A DNA stretch of 64,000 nt, from positions 4,291,001 through 4,355,000 of the forward strand of contig CAHIKZ030004123.1 in the NCBI GenBank assembly GCA_903632075.3, written 5' to 3'. This DNA is from Acanthosepion pharaonis. Taxonomy: Eukaryota; Mollusca; Cephalopoda; Sepiida; Sepiidae. The translations under genes were made by a program, and so were the position numbers. This document shows positions 32,813 to 43,110 of the stretch, piece by piece; position 1 is the first letter of the stretch, and each line of letters starts with the position of its first letter. The notes below the pieces were generated by a model, which ran no database searches, was not told where the DNA came from, and was given only the letters and a program-made list of their open reading frames with translations.

Positions 32813-33010
32813 GCTCATGTGAGCCAAAAGCTTAGATTGAGGAACAGCATAATAAAAAAAAAATATCCAAATGTGGACAGTTTTTATCTTTATTTTCTCC
32901 TGAAATTAAAGCCACTATACGAAGCTTAGAACGGCTCATGCCAAACATATTAAACATTCGTCTGTTATATTTATCAATATATATTTGAATATACCCACAA
33001 ATCTGTTTAA

Positions 33011-34857
33011 TTTATACCCACAGAAGGAGAAAATAGACTTAGAGAGGATGTCATTTCACCTTAAGTAGACTCTTTCAGCCACCACTTTATCAAAAGTTGT
33101 ATGCTGGTGTATAGGTCCCATACTAGCGAATATTTTTGTAGGATTTCATGAGGGACTTTTGTTTGAAAAGTGCCATAAGCCCTGTGTTTATATGCTGTAC
33201 ACTGATAATACCTTTTCCATTTTTGATTCTGCTAGAGATGCCAATGACTTTTTTGCAGAACTCAATTCTCTCCATCTATCCCTTCAATTTATTATGGATG
33301 TTGAGAATAATGGTATGTTGCCCTTTTTAGATGCTCTCGTAGAATGTAAGGCTGGTGCTTTTATCACCAGTATTTTTCGAATACCCACATTCACAGGCTT
33401 GTACAGAATTGGAACTTTTTCATTTCTATGTCCCGCAAGATTGGTTTAGTTTCTGCCTTGGTCCATTTGTACTTTGATGATTTGTTCTCCTAGTATGTTA
33501 AATAGAGAACTTGCAAGGATCCAAGAAATTATTGTAGAAAATGGTTTTTCTACTAATATCATTAAATGTGTTATTGAACTTAAAATCAGACAGTTTAAAG
33601 AACAAGTGGTTTTAGGACCCAGTTGGGATCAAATTTACTTGAAACTGCCATGGTTAAGCAGGAAGTGCCAGTTGCTTGCTGACAAGGTTTCGGCTTGCAT
33701 TACTTTGTGCTATAAGCTTACGGTTAAATCACGCTGAAACACCGGTTCTCGTTCGATCACCGAAGTTAAGCATCGTAGAGCCAGGTCAGTACTTAGATGG
33801 GGGACCGCTTGGGAACACCTGGTACTGTAAGCCCCCAAAGTCCAACTCTTAGGTGGGGGGGGGGGGGTAAACGGTAGTGTCAGAGCTATGCCACCCGGAA
33901 CTTCGTTCCTGGTAGGGCCACCCAAGGCGGACAGGTCTGACACACACGCCGGCTAACAAGGGCTCTGGTGAAAATCTAGGAGCGTCTGCATCGGTAACCG
34001 GGCGGCTTCTGGGATTTCCTGTCTCTGCGTCTGTGGGAACCCCGCGGCAAGCAAAAGAACGTTATCCAAGTAGGCCTGGGTACCCTACTTCTGTAATTTA
34101 TCCCAAGAATCTTCTTCTCATAACAGGAAGAAGCCGGCTCAATCCGCCCGGGGTGAATGCCGCATCAGTACAGTCAGTACAGTACAGTACTTTGTGCTAT
34201 AACACTGTTAAGTTGTATACTGTCTTTCAAACTAGATCTGCGTTTCAATTCTCCAGCAAAGATTGGTTATCCTATCTTCAGAATAGTTCTGTTATGTATA
34301 AATTTAGATGCCATTATGATGCAGTATGCATAGGACAGACCAGTCAAAGGGTGGAAATTTGCATTATGCAACATGTGCCTGCCTATTTGCAATCTAGTGG
34401 TCAGAGTCGTATTAAAAGAACCACTCAATCTATGTACAACTCTTTCATTGGACAAACCTGACTGTGCTGCTGATTACAATAATTTTTTTCCTATCTTACA
34501 TAAAGCACACTCGGTCCACCATCTTAGAGGTATGTATCTTAGGTTGTGTAGATTGAATTTTATCAGCCAAGCCTATGTAAGCAAAAAGAACACTTCATTC
34601 GTTCCTTATATTTGATCAAGAGAATATGAGTAATTTTTTTTCTATTTTATACACATTTTGGAACCTTTTATTTTGTTTTTTGCTGTCAATTTGTTTACAA
34701 ATAAAATCTATTTTATTTGTTATTTACAAGTGTGTCATTGATCATTTTGTTCTATTCACCAACGTTTGCCTTTTGAAAGTGTTGCCTGAAAGGGTCACCT
34801 TAAGGTAAAATGACATTGTCTCTATTGAAATCTATTTTCTTCTCCTGTGGGTATAAA
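33011..34857 (+). mobile_element. Penelope-like element with inverted terminal repeats, split by a SINE
   Basis: Terminal repeats: TTTATACCCACAGAAGGAGA at 33011 and its inverted counterpart ending at 34857, about 55 bp with small indels. Between them the plus strand encodes an RT piece: LANIFVGFHEGLLFEK, MLYTDNTFSIFDSA (the YVDDT motif changed to YTDNT), MDVENNGMLPFLDALVE, then after a frameshift MLNRELARIQEIIVENGFS and LPWLSRKCQLLADKVS. After the SINE it resumes with NTVKLYTVFQTRSAFQ, then a decayed GIY-YIG part (VCIGQTSQRVE). Frameshifts and the lost catalytic Asp make it inactive. Confidence 0.85.
33716..34187 (+). mobile_element. Young 5S rRNA-headed SINE with GC-rich body, 15-bp target duplication
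   Basis: TACTTTGTGCTATAA occurs exactly at 33701-33715 and 34188-34202. The first 119 bp are an almost complete 5S rRNA: GAAACACCGGTTCTCGTTCG, ATCACCGAAGTTAAGCATCG, GTACTTAGATGGGGGACCGC and GGTACTGTAAGC, including the internal polymerase III promoter boxes. A G-run, then a GC-rich body of about 330 bp without similarity to the other 5S SINEs, and a short (CAGTA)n tail. It sits inside the Penelope-like element. It is not a 5S gene: it lacks a terminator-defined end and has a SINE structure. Confidence 0.9.
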
Positions 34858-34924
34858 TCTTTATTTGTACATTTTCATCGAAGATACCCCAGAAATGTCA
34901 TCAACCAACACAATCACTCTATTT

Positions 34925-34949
34925 GGTTGTATGTATGTATGTATGTATG

Positions 34950-34999
<50 letters not shown>

Positions 35000-35625
35000 G
35001 TGTGTGTGTTTATGTATGTGTATATGTTTATATGTATGTGTGTGTGTGTTTATGTATGTGTATATGTTTATGTGTGTGTTTATGTATGTGTATATGTTTG
35101 TGTGTGTTTATGTATGTGTATATGTTTATGTGTGTTTATGTGTGTGTGTGTTTATGTATGTGTATATGTTTGTGTGTTTATGTATGCGTATATGTTTGTG
35201 TGTGTTTATGTATGCGTATATGCTTATGTGTGTTTATGTATGTGTATATGTTTGTGTGTGTGTTTATGTATGTGTATATGTTTGTGTGTGTGTGTTTATG
35301 TATGTGTATATGTTTGTGTGTGTGTTTATGTATATGTTTGTGTGTGTGTTTATGTATGTGTTTGTGTGTGTGTTTATGTATGTGTTTGTGTGTGTTTATG
35401 TATATGTGTTTATGTATATGTTTGTGTATGTGTATATGTTTATATGTGTGTGTGTTTATGTATGTGTATATGTTTATATGTGTGTGTGTTTATGTATGTG
35501 TATATGTTTATATGTGTGATTGTGTGTATGTCTGTACATTTATATATTTGTGTGTGCATATGTCTCTCTCTATATATAATGTGTATGTATATATATGAGT
35601 GTTTGTGTGTGTGCTTCTTAAATGA
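34925..35625. repeat. (TA)n plus TGTTTATGTATG-type minisatellite
   Basis: TATG steps, a pure TA run, then about 500 bp built from GTGTGTTTATGTATGTGTAT and ATGTTT units of variable length. The open frame of 262 codons (VCVYVCVY) is a repeat artefact. Confidence 0.95.
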
Positions 35626-35995
35626 GCAATGGTGAGAGGAAAAGGATCATTCAAGGCTTAAGTAATGGTACCAGCATTCATACTCTGGCTTCCATCTTCA
35701 AAGTCCATTCATGTACCATCAAGAGAATAGTCACTAAGTTTAAAAAAGAGGGAACAGTAGAGAGGAAAACTGGATCATGAGGTCACAACAGGAAGAGGGA
35801 TCATGATTTTAACTTAGAGCTAGAGAGATCAATTAGAAAAGATCCAACTCAGTCCATAAGACATTTGGCACATGAGAGAGTGGTTTCAGCTATGACAGTC
35901 CAAAGAGCAGTGAAAAAAAAATTGAAAATGAAATCATACATGCAACCTCTGAGGCAACTTGTTACACCAGGACAGAAGTTATAGTTCAATAGTGT
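35622..35995 (+). pseudogene. Tc1/mariner transposase N-terminal fragment
   Basis: The plus strand encodes ERKRIIQGLSNGTSIHTLAS, CTIKRIVTKFKKEGTV, then after one stop RSIRKDPTQSIRHLAHE and SAMTVQRAVKKKLKMKSY. This is the paired HTH DNA-binding half of a mariner-type transposase. The catalytic half is absent, and the inverted ends were not found. Confidence 0.75.
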
Positions 35996-36080
35996 TATTC
36001 AGAGAATTCCTGTAACATATCTTTAATCATTTCTAAGATACAATGGTTCAAAGCTTAATCTAACAATTGGACAATACCTG

Positions 36081-36087
<7 letters not shown>

Positions 36088-36130
<43 letters not shown>
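36088..36130. repeat. (TA)n(GA)n
   Basis: TA run followed by GA run. Confidence 0.95.
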
Positions 36131-36285
36131 ATTTTTGTTTTTTTTTAACTAAAACCAAAATCAAATTACCTCTTGCTACATATAAAGTCATAAAAATATG
36201 CCAATTAATCACTAATCAAAGTTTACCCACCATCGCTAACAATTCGCCCTTTGCCATAAGTGGACACTGAGGTCAACGCACATTG

Positions 36286-36360
36286 GTGACAGTCTGTTTT
36301 ATTCTGAAACACAATCTCCAAGCCATGAAGATTGTGCTCAAGCATGAAACAGACTATCAC
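36286..36360. mobile_element. Foldback element, family H, copy C
   Basis: GTGACAGTCTGTTTTATTCT pairs with AGCATGAAACAGACTATCAC; the centre is CACAATCTCC ... GAAGATTGTG. It has the family flank ACTGAGGTCAAC on the left. Confidence 0.65.
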
Positions 36361-36390
36361 TGCTTGTGTTGTTCGACTTTTATTGGTTAA

Positions 36391-36721
36391 GCAGGCTTCA
36401 CATGAATTTGATTTGTTAAATAGCATTAGTATAATCCATGATATTCTGGACTCAAGGAGAGATGGAACACCCTTTTGAAGCTCACAAAAAGTACATGTAC
36501 ATGTTATGATTGTAAGTACCTATCTATATAGTGTTTCTGGTCTTTGTCTCTTTTTGAATAGTGTCACTGGTAGGGTATTTGCTCTATCTTTGTCATTTAG
36601 ATATAGAATATGGTCTTTTACTATTTAGGTAAGTGGCTGTCTTAGTTTTTTTTTTTCTTCTCAGTCTGATTCCTTTTTTTTTTATTTATTGATTTTTTTT
36701 TTTTTTTCTTTGGTTACTTGG
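36391..36721. other. T-rich, nothing recognised
   Basis: Long T runs at 36640-36715. No feature recognised. Confidence 0.5.
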
Positions 36722-37964
36722 CAGGGTGCAATGAATAAATTGTCATTTAAATTACGCAAAAATGAAAATAACACTGACATCTCATTTTAACAGATATAGT
36801 TACCAAAATTATACAAAAATATCTTGAAATACTAAAGAGTAAGTTTATTTAATAAAATTGCTATTGGCTTCAACCACGTCTTCCAGACAACTTTGTAATT
36901 TCCTGCAACTCTTCTGGGTGGTCTCCTTTTTTAAGTTAATGAATGTTGCCATAATCCTTGCCTTCAGTTCATCTTTGATGTTACAAGGAGTTTTGTTGGT
37001 CTCTTGCTCAACTGCACCCCACACATAATAATCAAGGGGGCTACAGTCTGGGGAATTAGGTTGCCAGATGTAAGGGGTGGTGTGATTACAAAAATTGTCT
37101 GACAGCCACGATTGGGTTTTCCTTCTTGTGTGACATGGTGTAGAGTCCTGTTGCCAGACATAGTCTTCCAGCAGCCATCCTCTTGACTCAGGGTAGCACT
37201 CTCTCCTCAAGGCACTTGATGTAGGCCTCTGAGTCTGAGGGATTGTGGCAAGATGAATGGATCACCATCATTAGTGATCACTCCAAACACCATGATGTTG
37301 ACTGGATATTTGGTTTTCATCACTCTGTACATATTTGGGGGACAAAACAAACCCATAGTTGTTCTGTGCATTCACCTTTTTTATCCTGGCAGAAATTTTT
37401 CTTGTCTCAGAAAACCAAAGCATGTTCAGTTGGAAGGAAACCTTGTGTTTGTTCAAAAGCTTCATAGTGTTGTATTTCCTCTTGTCTTTTATTGGCCCTT
37501 TCTCATCTTTGAGTAATACCAAATGACTTCATACACTAACTGCCTAATAAGAAACTCAAATACTCCTGTGTCCCTCGTTATGGAGCTGATTGACTTGGAG
37601 GGATTGTTGTCAATCATAGCCTGGATCTCACCAACAAATTTGTGAGTTCTTATCAGAATGATCAGAGTGAGTTGTCCAAGATGCTGTAACTTCATAATCA
37701 CTCATCCAACTCTTTCTGAATCCTCTGCACTGTCAATCAATATTTGATTGACACCAAAACTCTCTAAAATGCTTCTTGTGTATGCCAAGCAGTACAGCAT
37801 ACCATTTCCAAATTTCTGGTAGAGTGAATTGCAGCATGGTGCTCTTTTTCTCTAAGATGGTTTCCAACTGACCCTACTATACTGTGCAGTCAGCAAAATC
37901 AAAAACAATGTGCATGTGCAAAATTAAAAATATAAAATGGCGAGAATTTATCCAATGCACCCTG
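36722..37964 (-). mobile_element. DD37D (maT-like) mariner element, nearly full length
   Basis: The ends CAGGGTGCAATGAATAAATT and its inverse at 37946-37964 (AATTTATCCAATGCACCCTG) define 1243 bp. The minus strand encodes the transposase: HTH region with IQAMIDNNPSKSISSI and EFLIRQLV, then LWFSETRK (first catalytic Asp changed to Glu), YVQSDENQISSQHHGV, then VWQQDSTPCHTRRKTQSWLS and NSPDCSPLDYYVW. The distance from the second Asp to the third is 37 residues, which defines DD37D. Several frameshifts and stops break the frame, so it is probably inactive, although its ends look usable by a transposase in trans. A 0.4-kb deletion derivative lies at 31894. Confidence 0.92.
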
Positions 37965-38064
37965 TACTTTGGTTTGTTGAGAAAGAGAGAGACTCCTGTC
38001 AATTTTATGTCTCAGGGTTCAACAACTCAGTTCTTAGAACCTAACTACCTATACATATGATTTG

Positions 38065-38280
38065 ATTGTAGTAGTGAAGGCTTATACAGAACCACAGTTT
38101 TTGGAAGAACCAAATACAAAGAACTGGTATATAGTGGGCTATGCGGCCTCCATATTATCCTCCACAGGTTCTGAATTCAGAGTTTTCTCTCTTCTAGACT
38201 GGTTACTAACCAAGGGCCCAGTGTATTTTGCTATTCACCCAAATATATATAGTACAGGTAATCGATTCGTTGGTATATAA
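38065..38280. mobile_element. Dispersed repeat F, SINE-like
   Basis: GTGAAGGCTTATACAGA, TTTTTGGAAGAACC and AAAGAACTGGT recur at 45530-45620. The right half has ATTCAGAGTTTTCTCTCTTC and CTGGTTACTAACCAAGG, shared with 45640-45720 and 51160-51240. Confidence 0.55.
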
Positions 38281-38369
38281 TCCAGGTGGATCCTAGTAAT
38301 GTTGATTATTAAAACTGATCCACAGAGAGCTTGATGTTTTTATTTTAATAGAGCATATACATTTTTTAC

Positions 38370-38654
38370 AGCAAAAAAAAACAAATTACCTCAATGTTGA
38401 TATAGTCTATTTCAAGCGGTTAATAAAGAAACTCCAACCCCAGATCACTTTCCCTGGGATAAGATAATTATGCCCCCATTAAATACTAACACAAACCCAC
38501 TCTCATTAACCAGGCATCTATGAGAGGCGGACTAACATTGAAAATAAATTTAAAACAATGTTCCGAGACAGACACTTAGAGACTGATGATAGCCGTATAC
38601 AGAATGGTTTGAAATAGACTATATCTATGTTGAGGTAATTTTTGTTTTTTTGCT
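38370..38654. mobile_element. MITE with 48-bp terminal inverted repeats
   Basis: AGCAAAAAAAAACAAATTAC and CTCAATGTTGATATAGTCTA pair with TAGACTATATCTATGTTGAG and GTAATTTTTGTTTTTTTGCT. 285 bp overall, no coding capacity, and a (TA)n array starts immediately to the right. Confidence 0.8.
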
Positions 38655-38656
38655 AA

Positions 38657-38658
<2 letters not shown>

Positions 38659-38714
<56 letters not shown>

Positions 38715-38717
38715 TTA
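38659..38717. repeat. (TA)n(CA)n
   Basis: Compound microsatellite abutting the MITE. Confidence 0.95.
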
Positions 38718-38944
38718 CCCATGTTGTCAAAAGGACCACCTCCAGCTTAGTGTCATGATTTGTGAATCTAATTGGCCATTACAAGTGAGTTGTGAGTTTG
38801 ATTCTTACTGGGTGCCTCACACAAAAATTTGTCATTTAATAGTGCAATGTGAGTTAATATTTTCTATTTTTCATTATGGTAGTTATAGGAGTTGTCTAGT
38901 GTCTGTACTGTCCCTATATCAGATATTGAAAAACTGTTTCATCA

Positions 38945-39085
38945 CTAATGAACAATAGCTGGCATCACAATAATCGACAGGTATACCATATTGGCCACAC
39001 CTGATGATGGCCAGAAGGTACTTCACCAAAATGTCAGATCTGTAACAACCAAGATTATGATGATAGTTTGGATTAATTTTCTTTT
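38945..39085 (+). mobile_element. SINE/LINE 3' tail with CTGATGATGGCC
   Basis: CACACCTGATGATGGCCAGA, CACCAAAATGTCAG and a short end. It is a variant of the tail also seen at 46304. Confidence 0.5.
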
Positions 39086-39540
39086 TTTAATCATTTCACC
39101 CCAAACAAGGAAATAAAGTCACTAAGACACAAGGGCTTATTGAGTGTGAAAGAATAAGAAAAAAAGAGAAACATTATTAAAGAGTGAAAACAATAAAAGA
39201 AGAGTAATCAAGAAGTTAGTAGATAATGATTGGTGTTGCGTTCAGCATGTCTAAAGATTAAAACCATGTTATTTTTTAACAGGAGCACAGGTTTATCCCT
39301 TATTGGGCTTCCAGTTACTTCTAAAGTCTTCTCATTCTCTTTCACTCTCAGTCATCTTTTGCATCTTAGTGGCATTATCACTTTGGTTGGGGTGAATTAA
39401 TTTAAAAAAAAAAAAGTTAGCTGGAAAGCATGGAGGCAGAAGAGAGAGCTCTACAAGTGAGAAGTGCAAATGAAGAAAATGTTAACATAGAACTTGCTGT
39501 TGCAATTAAAATATAAAGAGTTGACATGTTATAAAACCAA
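39085..39540 (-). mobile_element. CR1-like LINE 3' end remnants
   Basis: ATCATTTCACCCCAAACAAGG and the following 130 bp match the LINE 3' flank at 60660. 39400-39540 matches 59570-59660 (TCTACAAGTGAGAAGTG, TTAACATAGAACTTGC). A reversed piece (39280-39400) lies between, so it is rearranged. Confidence 0.6.
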
Positions 39541-40231
39541 CTATCTAACCAAAAAGGTTGTCAAAAATAGTCATCCTTACTATTATTAGAAAGGTTTTTG
39601 TATGTAAGTTTTTAAATATATTTTCTATTTTCAACTATTTTCTATTAATACATAGTAATTTTGAAAGAAGAGTAATATTATTTAATAAAAATAGAAAACC
39701 ACCCACTTTATACTCAATAGAATGTTTATACTAATACTAATTCACGTCTGCTGTCAAAAAAGATTAATCGTTTCAATGTAACTTTTCTGCAGGTGAAATC
39801 ACCGACATTTGTGTATTTGTGAAAGCTTAATAACTAATTGCTAACATTTGTTAACTTCATTAAAAGAACAATATAAGTTTGTAATTTTTGTCTGTGTTTT
39901 GTTAAAACTAATACTGTGTCAATTCTCGTTTTCTATTAATGCAAAAAGTAATTTCTTAAACGGCATGATGTTTTTCAGTTTTTTATTGTTACTCAGCAAA
40001 TTAGATATATTTTACTTGTGTGTGTGTGTGAAATAATCCTGTCATTTCTTATGAGTATTATGTTATATCTATTATTTGTATATTCTAAATCTTTTCTTCC
40101 ATATATAAGAGTCCTCAAATTTAAATGGGGGGTGGGGGCAAAATATATATATCTTAGGAGAATCCAACATAAACAAATGCACATTTTGAAAAATTGCTGT
40201 GTGTGAAACAAGCACTGAAGATGGCCAACTA

Positions 40232-40290
<59 letters not shown>

Positions 40291-40550
40291 AAGAACAATA
40301 TTGGGTAAAAATGTATGACAAAGTGGAAAAAAAATTTTTTGATGCATTTTGTTCTTTAGTACTTCATTCAACTAAATTTGTTGGTGCAACTACACATGCA
40401 CACAAACAAGGGATACTGAGAATTTCAAATTTAAATTTTTTTTTTATCTAGACAATTTCATCTAGGGGTTTTTTTTTTTTTTTTTTTTTGTTTCCATCAT
40501 TTTTGCTATTAGATATCCCACACTGTGATAATAGAAGATCTGCCAGAATG
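39541..40550. other. AT-rich with (TA)n at 40230-40288 and poly-T at 40465-40490
   Basis: Nothing else recognised. Confidence 0.5.

Positions 40551-40606
<56 letters not shown>
40551..40606. repeat. (TA)n microsatellite
   Basis: Left border of foldback copy B. Confidence 0.95.
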
Positions 40607-40609
<3 letters not shown>

Positions 40610-40614
40610 GAAAT

Positions 40615-40808
40615 ATAGCCATAAGATGTGCTATATTTATGGGATAAAGTGCTCAATATCAGAGATAGTGTGTATAAATATAAAAGTGAATGTAGAAGTC
40701 AACACTTAGAGGCGACAGCCTGTTTCATCCTATATGCAATCATTAGGCCTGACGATTGTATATATCATGAAACAGACTGTCGCCTCGAAGTGTTGACTTC
40801 TATGTTCA

Positions 40809-40812
<4 letters not shown>
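40615..40812. mobile_element. Foldback element, family H, copy B
   Basis: The leader GTGCTATATTTATGGGATAA is the same as in copy A. AGTGAATGTAGAAGTCAACA pairs with TGTTGACTTCTATGTTCACT, and GAGGCGACAGCCTGTTTCAT pairs with ATGAAACAGACTGTCGCCTC. (TA)n on both sides. Confidence 0.85.

Positions 40813-40840
<28 letters not shown>
40813..40840. repeat. (TA)n microsatellite
   Basis: Between foldback copy B and the inverted-repeat MITE. Confidence 0.95.
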
Positions 40841-40843
<3 letters not shown>

Positions 40844-41039
40844 CCAGATCAATTCTGTGGACAAGACAGATTGGTATAAAATGACAATTGGAAAAAATCT
40901 TAAATCTTGCCGACGCATTTTGTCTTCTGACAAAAAAAAAAAAAAAAAGTCGGAATATGAAATGCATGAGCAAAATCTAAGATTTTTTCGAATTGTCATT
41001 TTATACCAATCTGTCTTGTCCACAGAATTGATCTGGGAA
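40841..41039. mobile_element. MITE of two near-identical inverted arms
   Basis: TTCCCAGATCAATTCTGTGG at the left end is the exact inverse of the right end, and the pairing continues through ACAAGACAGATTGGTATAAA and ATGACAATT. The centre is poly-A flanked by TCTTCTGAC/AGTCGG. A further half-copy is at 41172-41234. Confidence 0.85.
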
Positions 41040-41171
41040 TTTAACTATATTGTCGACATGGAAAAAAATAAATTCTTTACTATAAAGGTAATTTACATTA
41101 ACCAGAAAAAAAAGGCTTTAATGTAACTATAACAACTAAAATATTTCACGATTTCATTTTTTTGCCTTGAA

Positions 41172-41231
41172 AAAGTCGGAAGACCAAATGTGTCGGCAAA
41201 ATCTAAGATTTTTTCCAATTGTCATTTTATA

Positions 41232-41278
<47 letters not shown>
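41172..41278. mobile_element. Half-arm of the same MITE running into (TA)n
   Basis: AAGTCGGAAGACCAAATGTG, CGGCAAAATCTAAGATTTTT and CAATTGTCATTTTATACCA repeat the arm of 40841-41039, then a TA array begins at 41233. Confidence 0.75.
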
Positions 41279-41279
<1 letters not shown>

Positions 41280-41283
<4 letters not shown>

Positions 41284-42070
41284 GATAAAACTCGAACAGA
41301 ACCTGAAACCAAAAGAATTTTGATAATGGTTCATGAAACCCAAAAGTACTTAGACATTGGACAATGTATATTTAAGCTTTTACCAAATATTAGGAAAATG
41401 TTCTGAAGAAAAAAAAATTCTTAAAATCTGCAATGACAATTATTTATATAAAATAATGTGAGATTTAGGGAGTTTGTCATAATCTAAAAGCCTGCATCTA
41501 TGAACACAAGAGAGACTTGTATTTGGAAAATCAATCTAACTTCTTTGCTTTGAATCCAAGTGATGCTAGACATTTTAATTTCACTAATACCACCCGAATT
41601 AAAAAAAGAATATAATTGTTAAAGGAGAAAATACATTAAAAACTTAACATTATTACCAACTATAAACACTTGCCTAAAACATTACTTTAGACTGCTATCT
41701 TTCCTTGAATCCATTTTTAAATAATCTAACTTATATCTATCTAATACAAAGAATACATTCTTAAAGAGGTGATTCATAAAATCAGAACCCTGCAACTCCA
41801 CACTATGAGGGTTGGTCGCACAAAGAGGATGATAATAAGCCCCTACTAGACAAACAAATACACACAATTGTAAATACACATAACCATTCATTGCCCACTT
41901 AAACATAAAAGATCTTTGCAAACCTACATACAGATAGAATTATCCACAGTTTTATTACACGACATGTATCTGACCAATGAAAACTGACCCAAACAAAATA
42001 TCAGTGTTTCTGTCTTTTTGTCTGTTTTCTCTCAATCTCTGATGAAGCTTTAATAAAACTGAAACTTGTT
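41280..42070 (+). mobile_element. Penelope-like element, C-terminal remnant (tentative)
   Basis: Plus-strand ACIYEHKRDLYLENQSNFFA followed by HFNFTNTTRI resembles the end of some Penelope-type GIY-YIG domains. The frame is then lost to stops. Near the right end CTGATGA (42039) and GAAAC (42061) flank a short stem, resembling a hammerhead core. Assignment is weak. Confidence 0.4.
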
Positions 42071-42109
42071 ATATTGATATACATTTCCTATTTGTTCTGT
42101 TATTTTATC

Positions 42110-42625
42110 ACCCTATCGGATTCACATGCACATTGCCCTGACCTCAATCCTTTGGATTTTTATCTGCGGGGCCACCTAAAACAGTAGAGCCACTTATGCA
42201 GCAGACATTAATAATGCAGACACACTTCATCAATTTGTCATAGAGGCCTGCAAAACCATTTGTCACCATGTAGGAGTATTTGAAAGAGCCCACTTGCTAA
42301 TGATCTGATGGTTGCATGCATGTGTAGAAGCAAGCAGAGAAAAGATTGAATATTTATTATGAATTGCTGTGTTGGTGTACAATGACAGTCTTTTGGAGAT
42401 ATGTTTATATGGACATTTTACCTTGTTTTTGTTTCAGGAACCCACCCCCAATGTCGGTAAAAGTATTTTTGACTTGTACATTTAACAGCATCTACCATAA
42501 ACTTTAAACTTAACTCAAAACAGAAGGATTTACAGACATATGTTTATATGAACTTTTGTCCTCGTTTTGGCGTGAGGAACCCACCCCCAAAGTTTGTAAA
42601 GGTATTTTTGATACGTCCTGTATAT
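42110..42625 (+). pseudogene. Mariner-type transposase C-terminal remnant with repeated flank
   Basis: Near 42138 the plus strand encodes PDLNPLDFYLRGHLK, the third catalytic region of a mariner-like transposase, then a decayed C-terminus. The flank CCCACCCCCAATGTC ... AAAGTATTTTTGA is repeated about 150 bp later (42580), so the end was duplicated. Confidence 0.65.
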
Positions 42626-42632
42626 ATAGTAG

Positions 42633-43110
42633 ACTAGCAGTATAACCCAACTTTGCCCGGGTCTTTCATTACTAGGAATTTTTTGCCGTTCAATTGGAGC
42701 AGTTTAAGTTTAAAGTCAGCCCACCTAAAAATCAATATTACTAACAACATTTGGTTACAACAGAGGCACATCTTTAATGGGGGGGGTTACAGTTTGAAGT
42801 GGGGGATGAAAAGGGAACTGTATAATAATAAATAATATTATTGTACTAATTTAAACTATATTTTAAGTTTTTATGAAAGATATAAATCCAAGAATAGATA
42901 GTAAATAGTAAAACGTTGCTGAGAGTTATAATGGACAGGAAGTAGTGGAGAGCCATTGTTGCCAACAATTTGGACTCAAAACCGGCACTGAAGAATTATT
43001 TCTTAAACAAAGAAATTTCATCAAAATTGGATGAAAACTGTAGAAATGCATAAACAACATCCGATCACAAACACAGATTTTGAGGAATTATAGATATATA
43101 AGATATCAAA
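42633..43110 (+). other. Element beginning CTAGCAGTATAACCC, unclassified
   Basis: It starts with CTAGCAGTATAACCCAACTT and GCCCGGG and fades near AGATATATAAGATAT. It shares its terminal motif with 2340 and, inverted, with 50136. A G-run lies at 42780. No frame recognised. Confidence 0.4.

Noticed and set aside
33716..33834. 5S rRNA gene
   Set aside because: The 5S-like part is flanked by a SINE body and sits between exact target duplications inside a transposon; the others (9995, 44085, 53660) are heavily mutated.
34847..35635. Open frame of 262 codons rich in V, C, Y
   Set aside because: It is a translation of the TGTTTATGTATG minisatellite; all three plus frames are open with the same composition.
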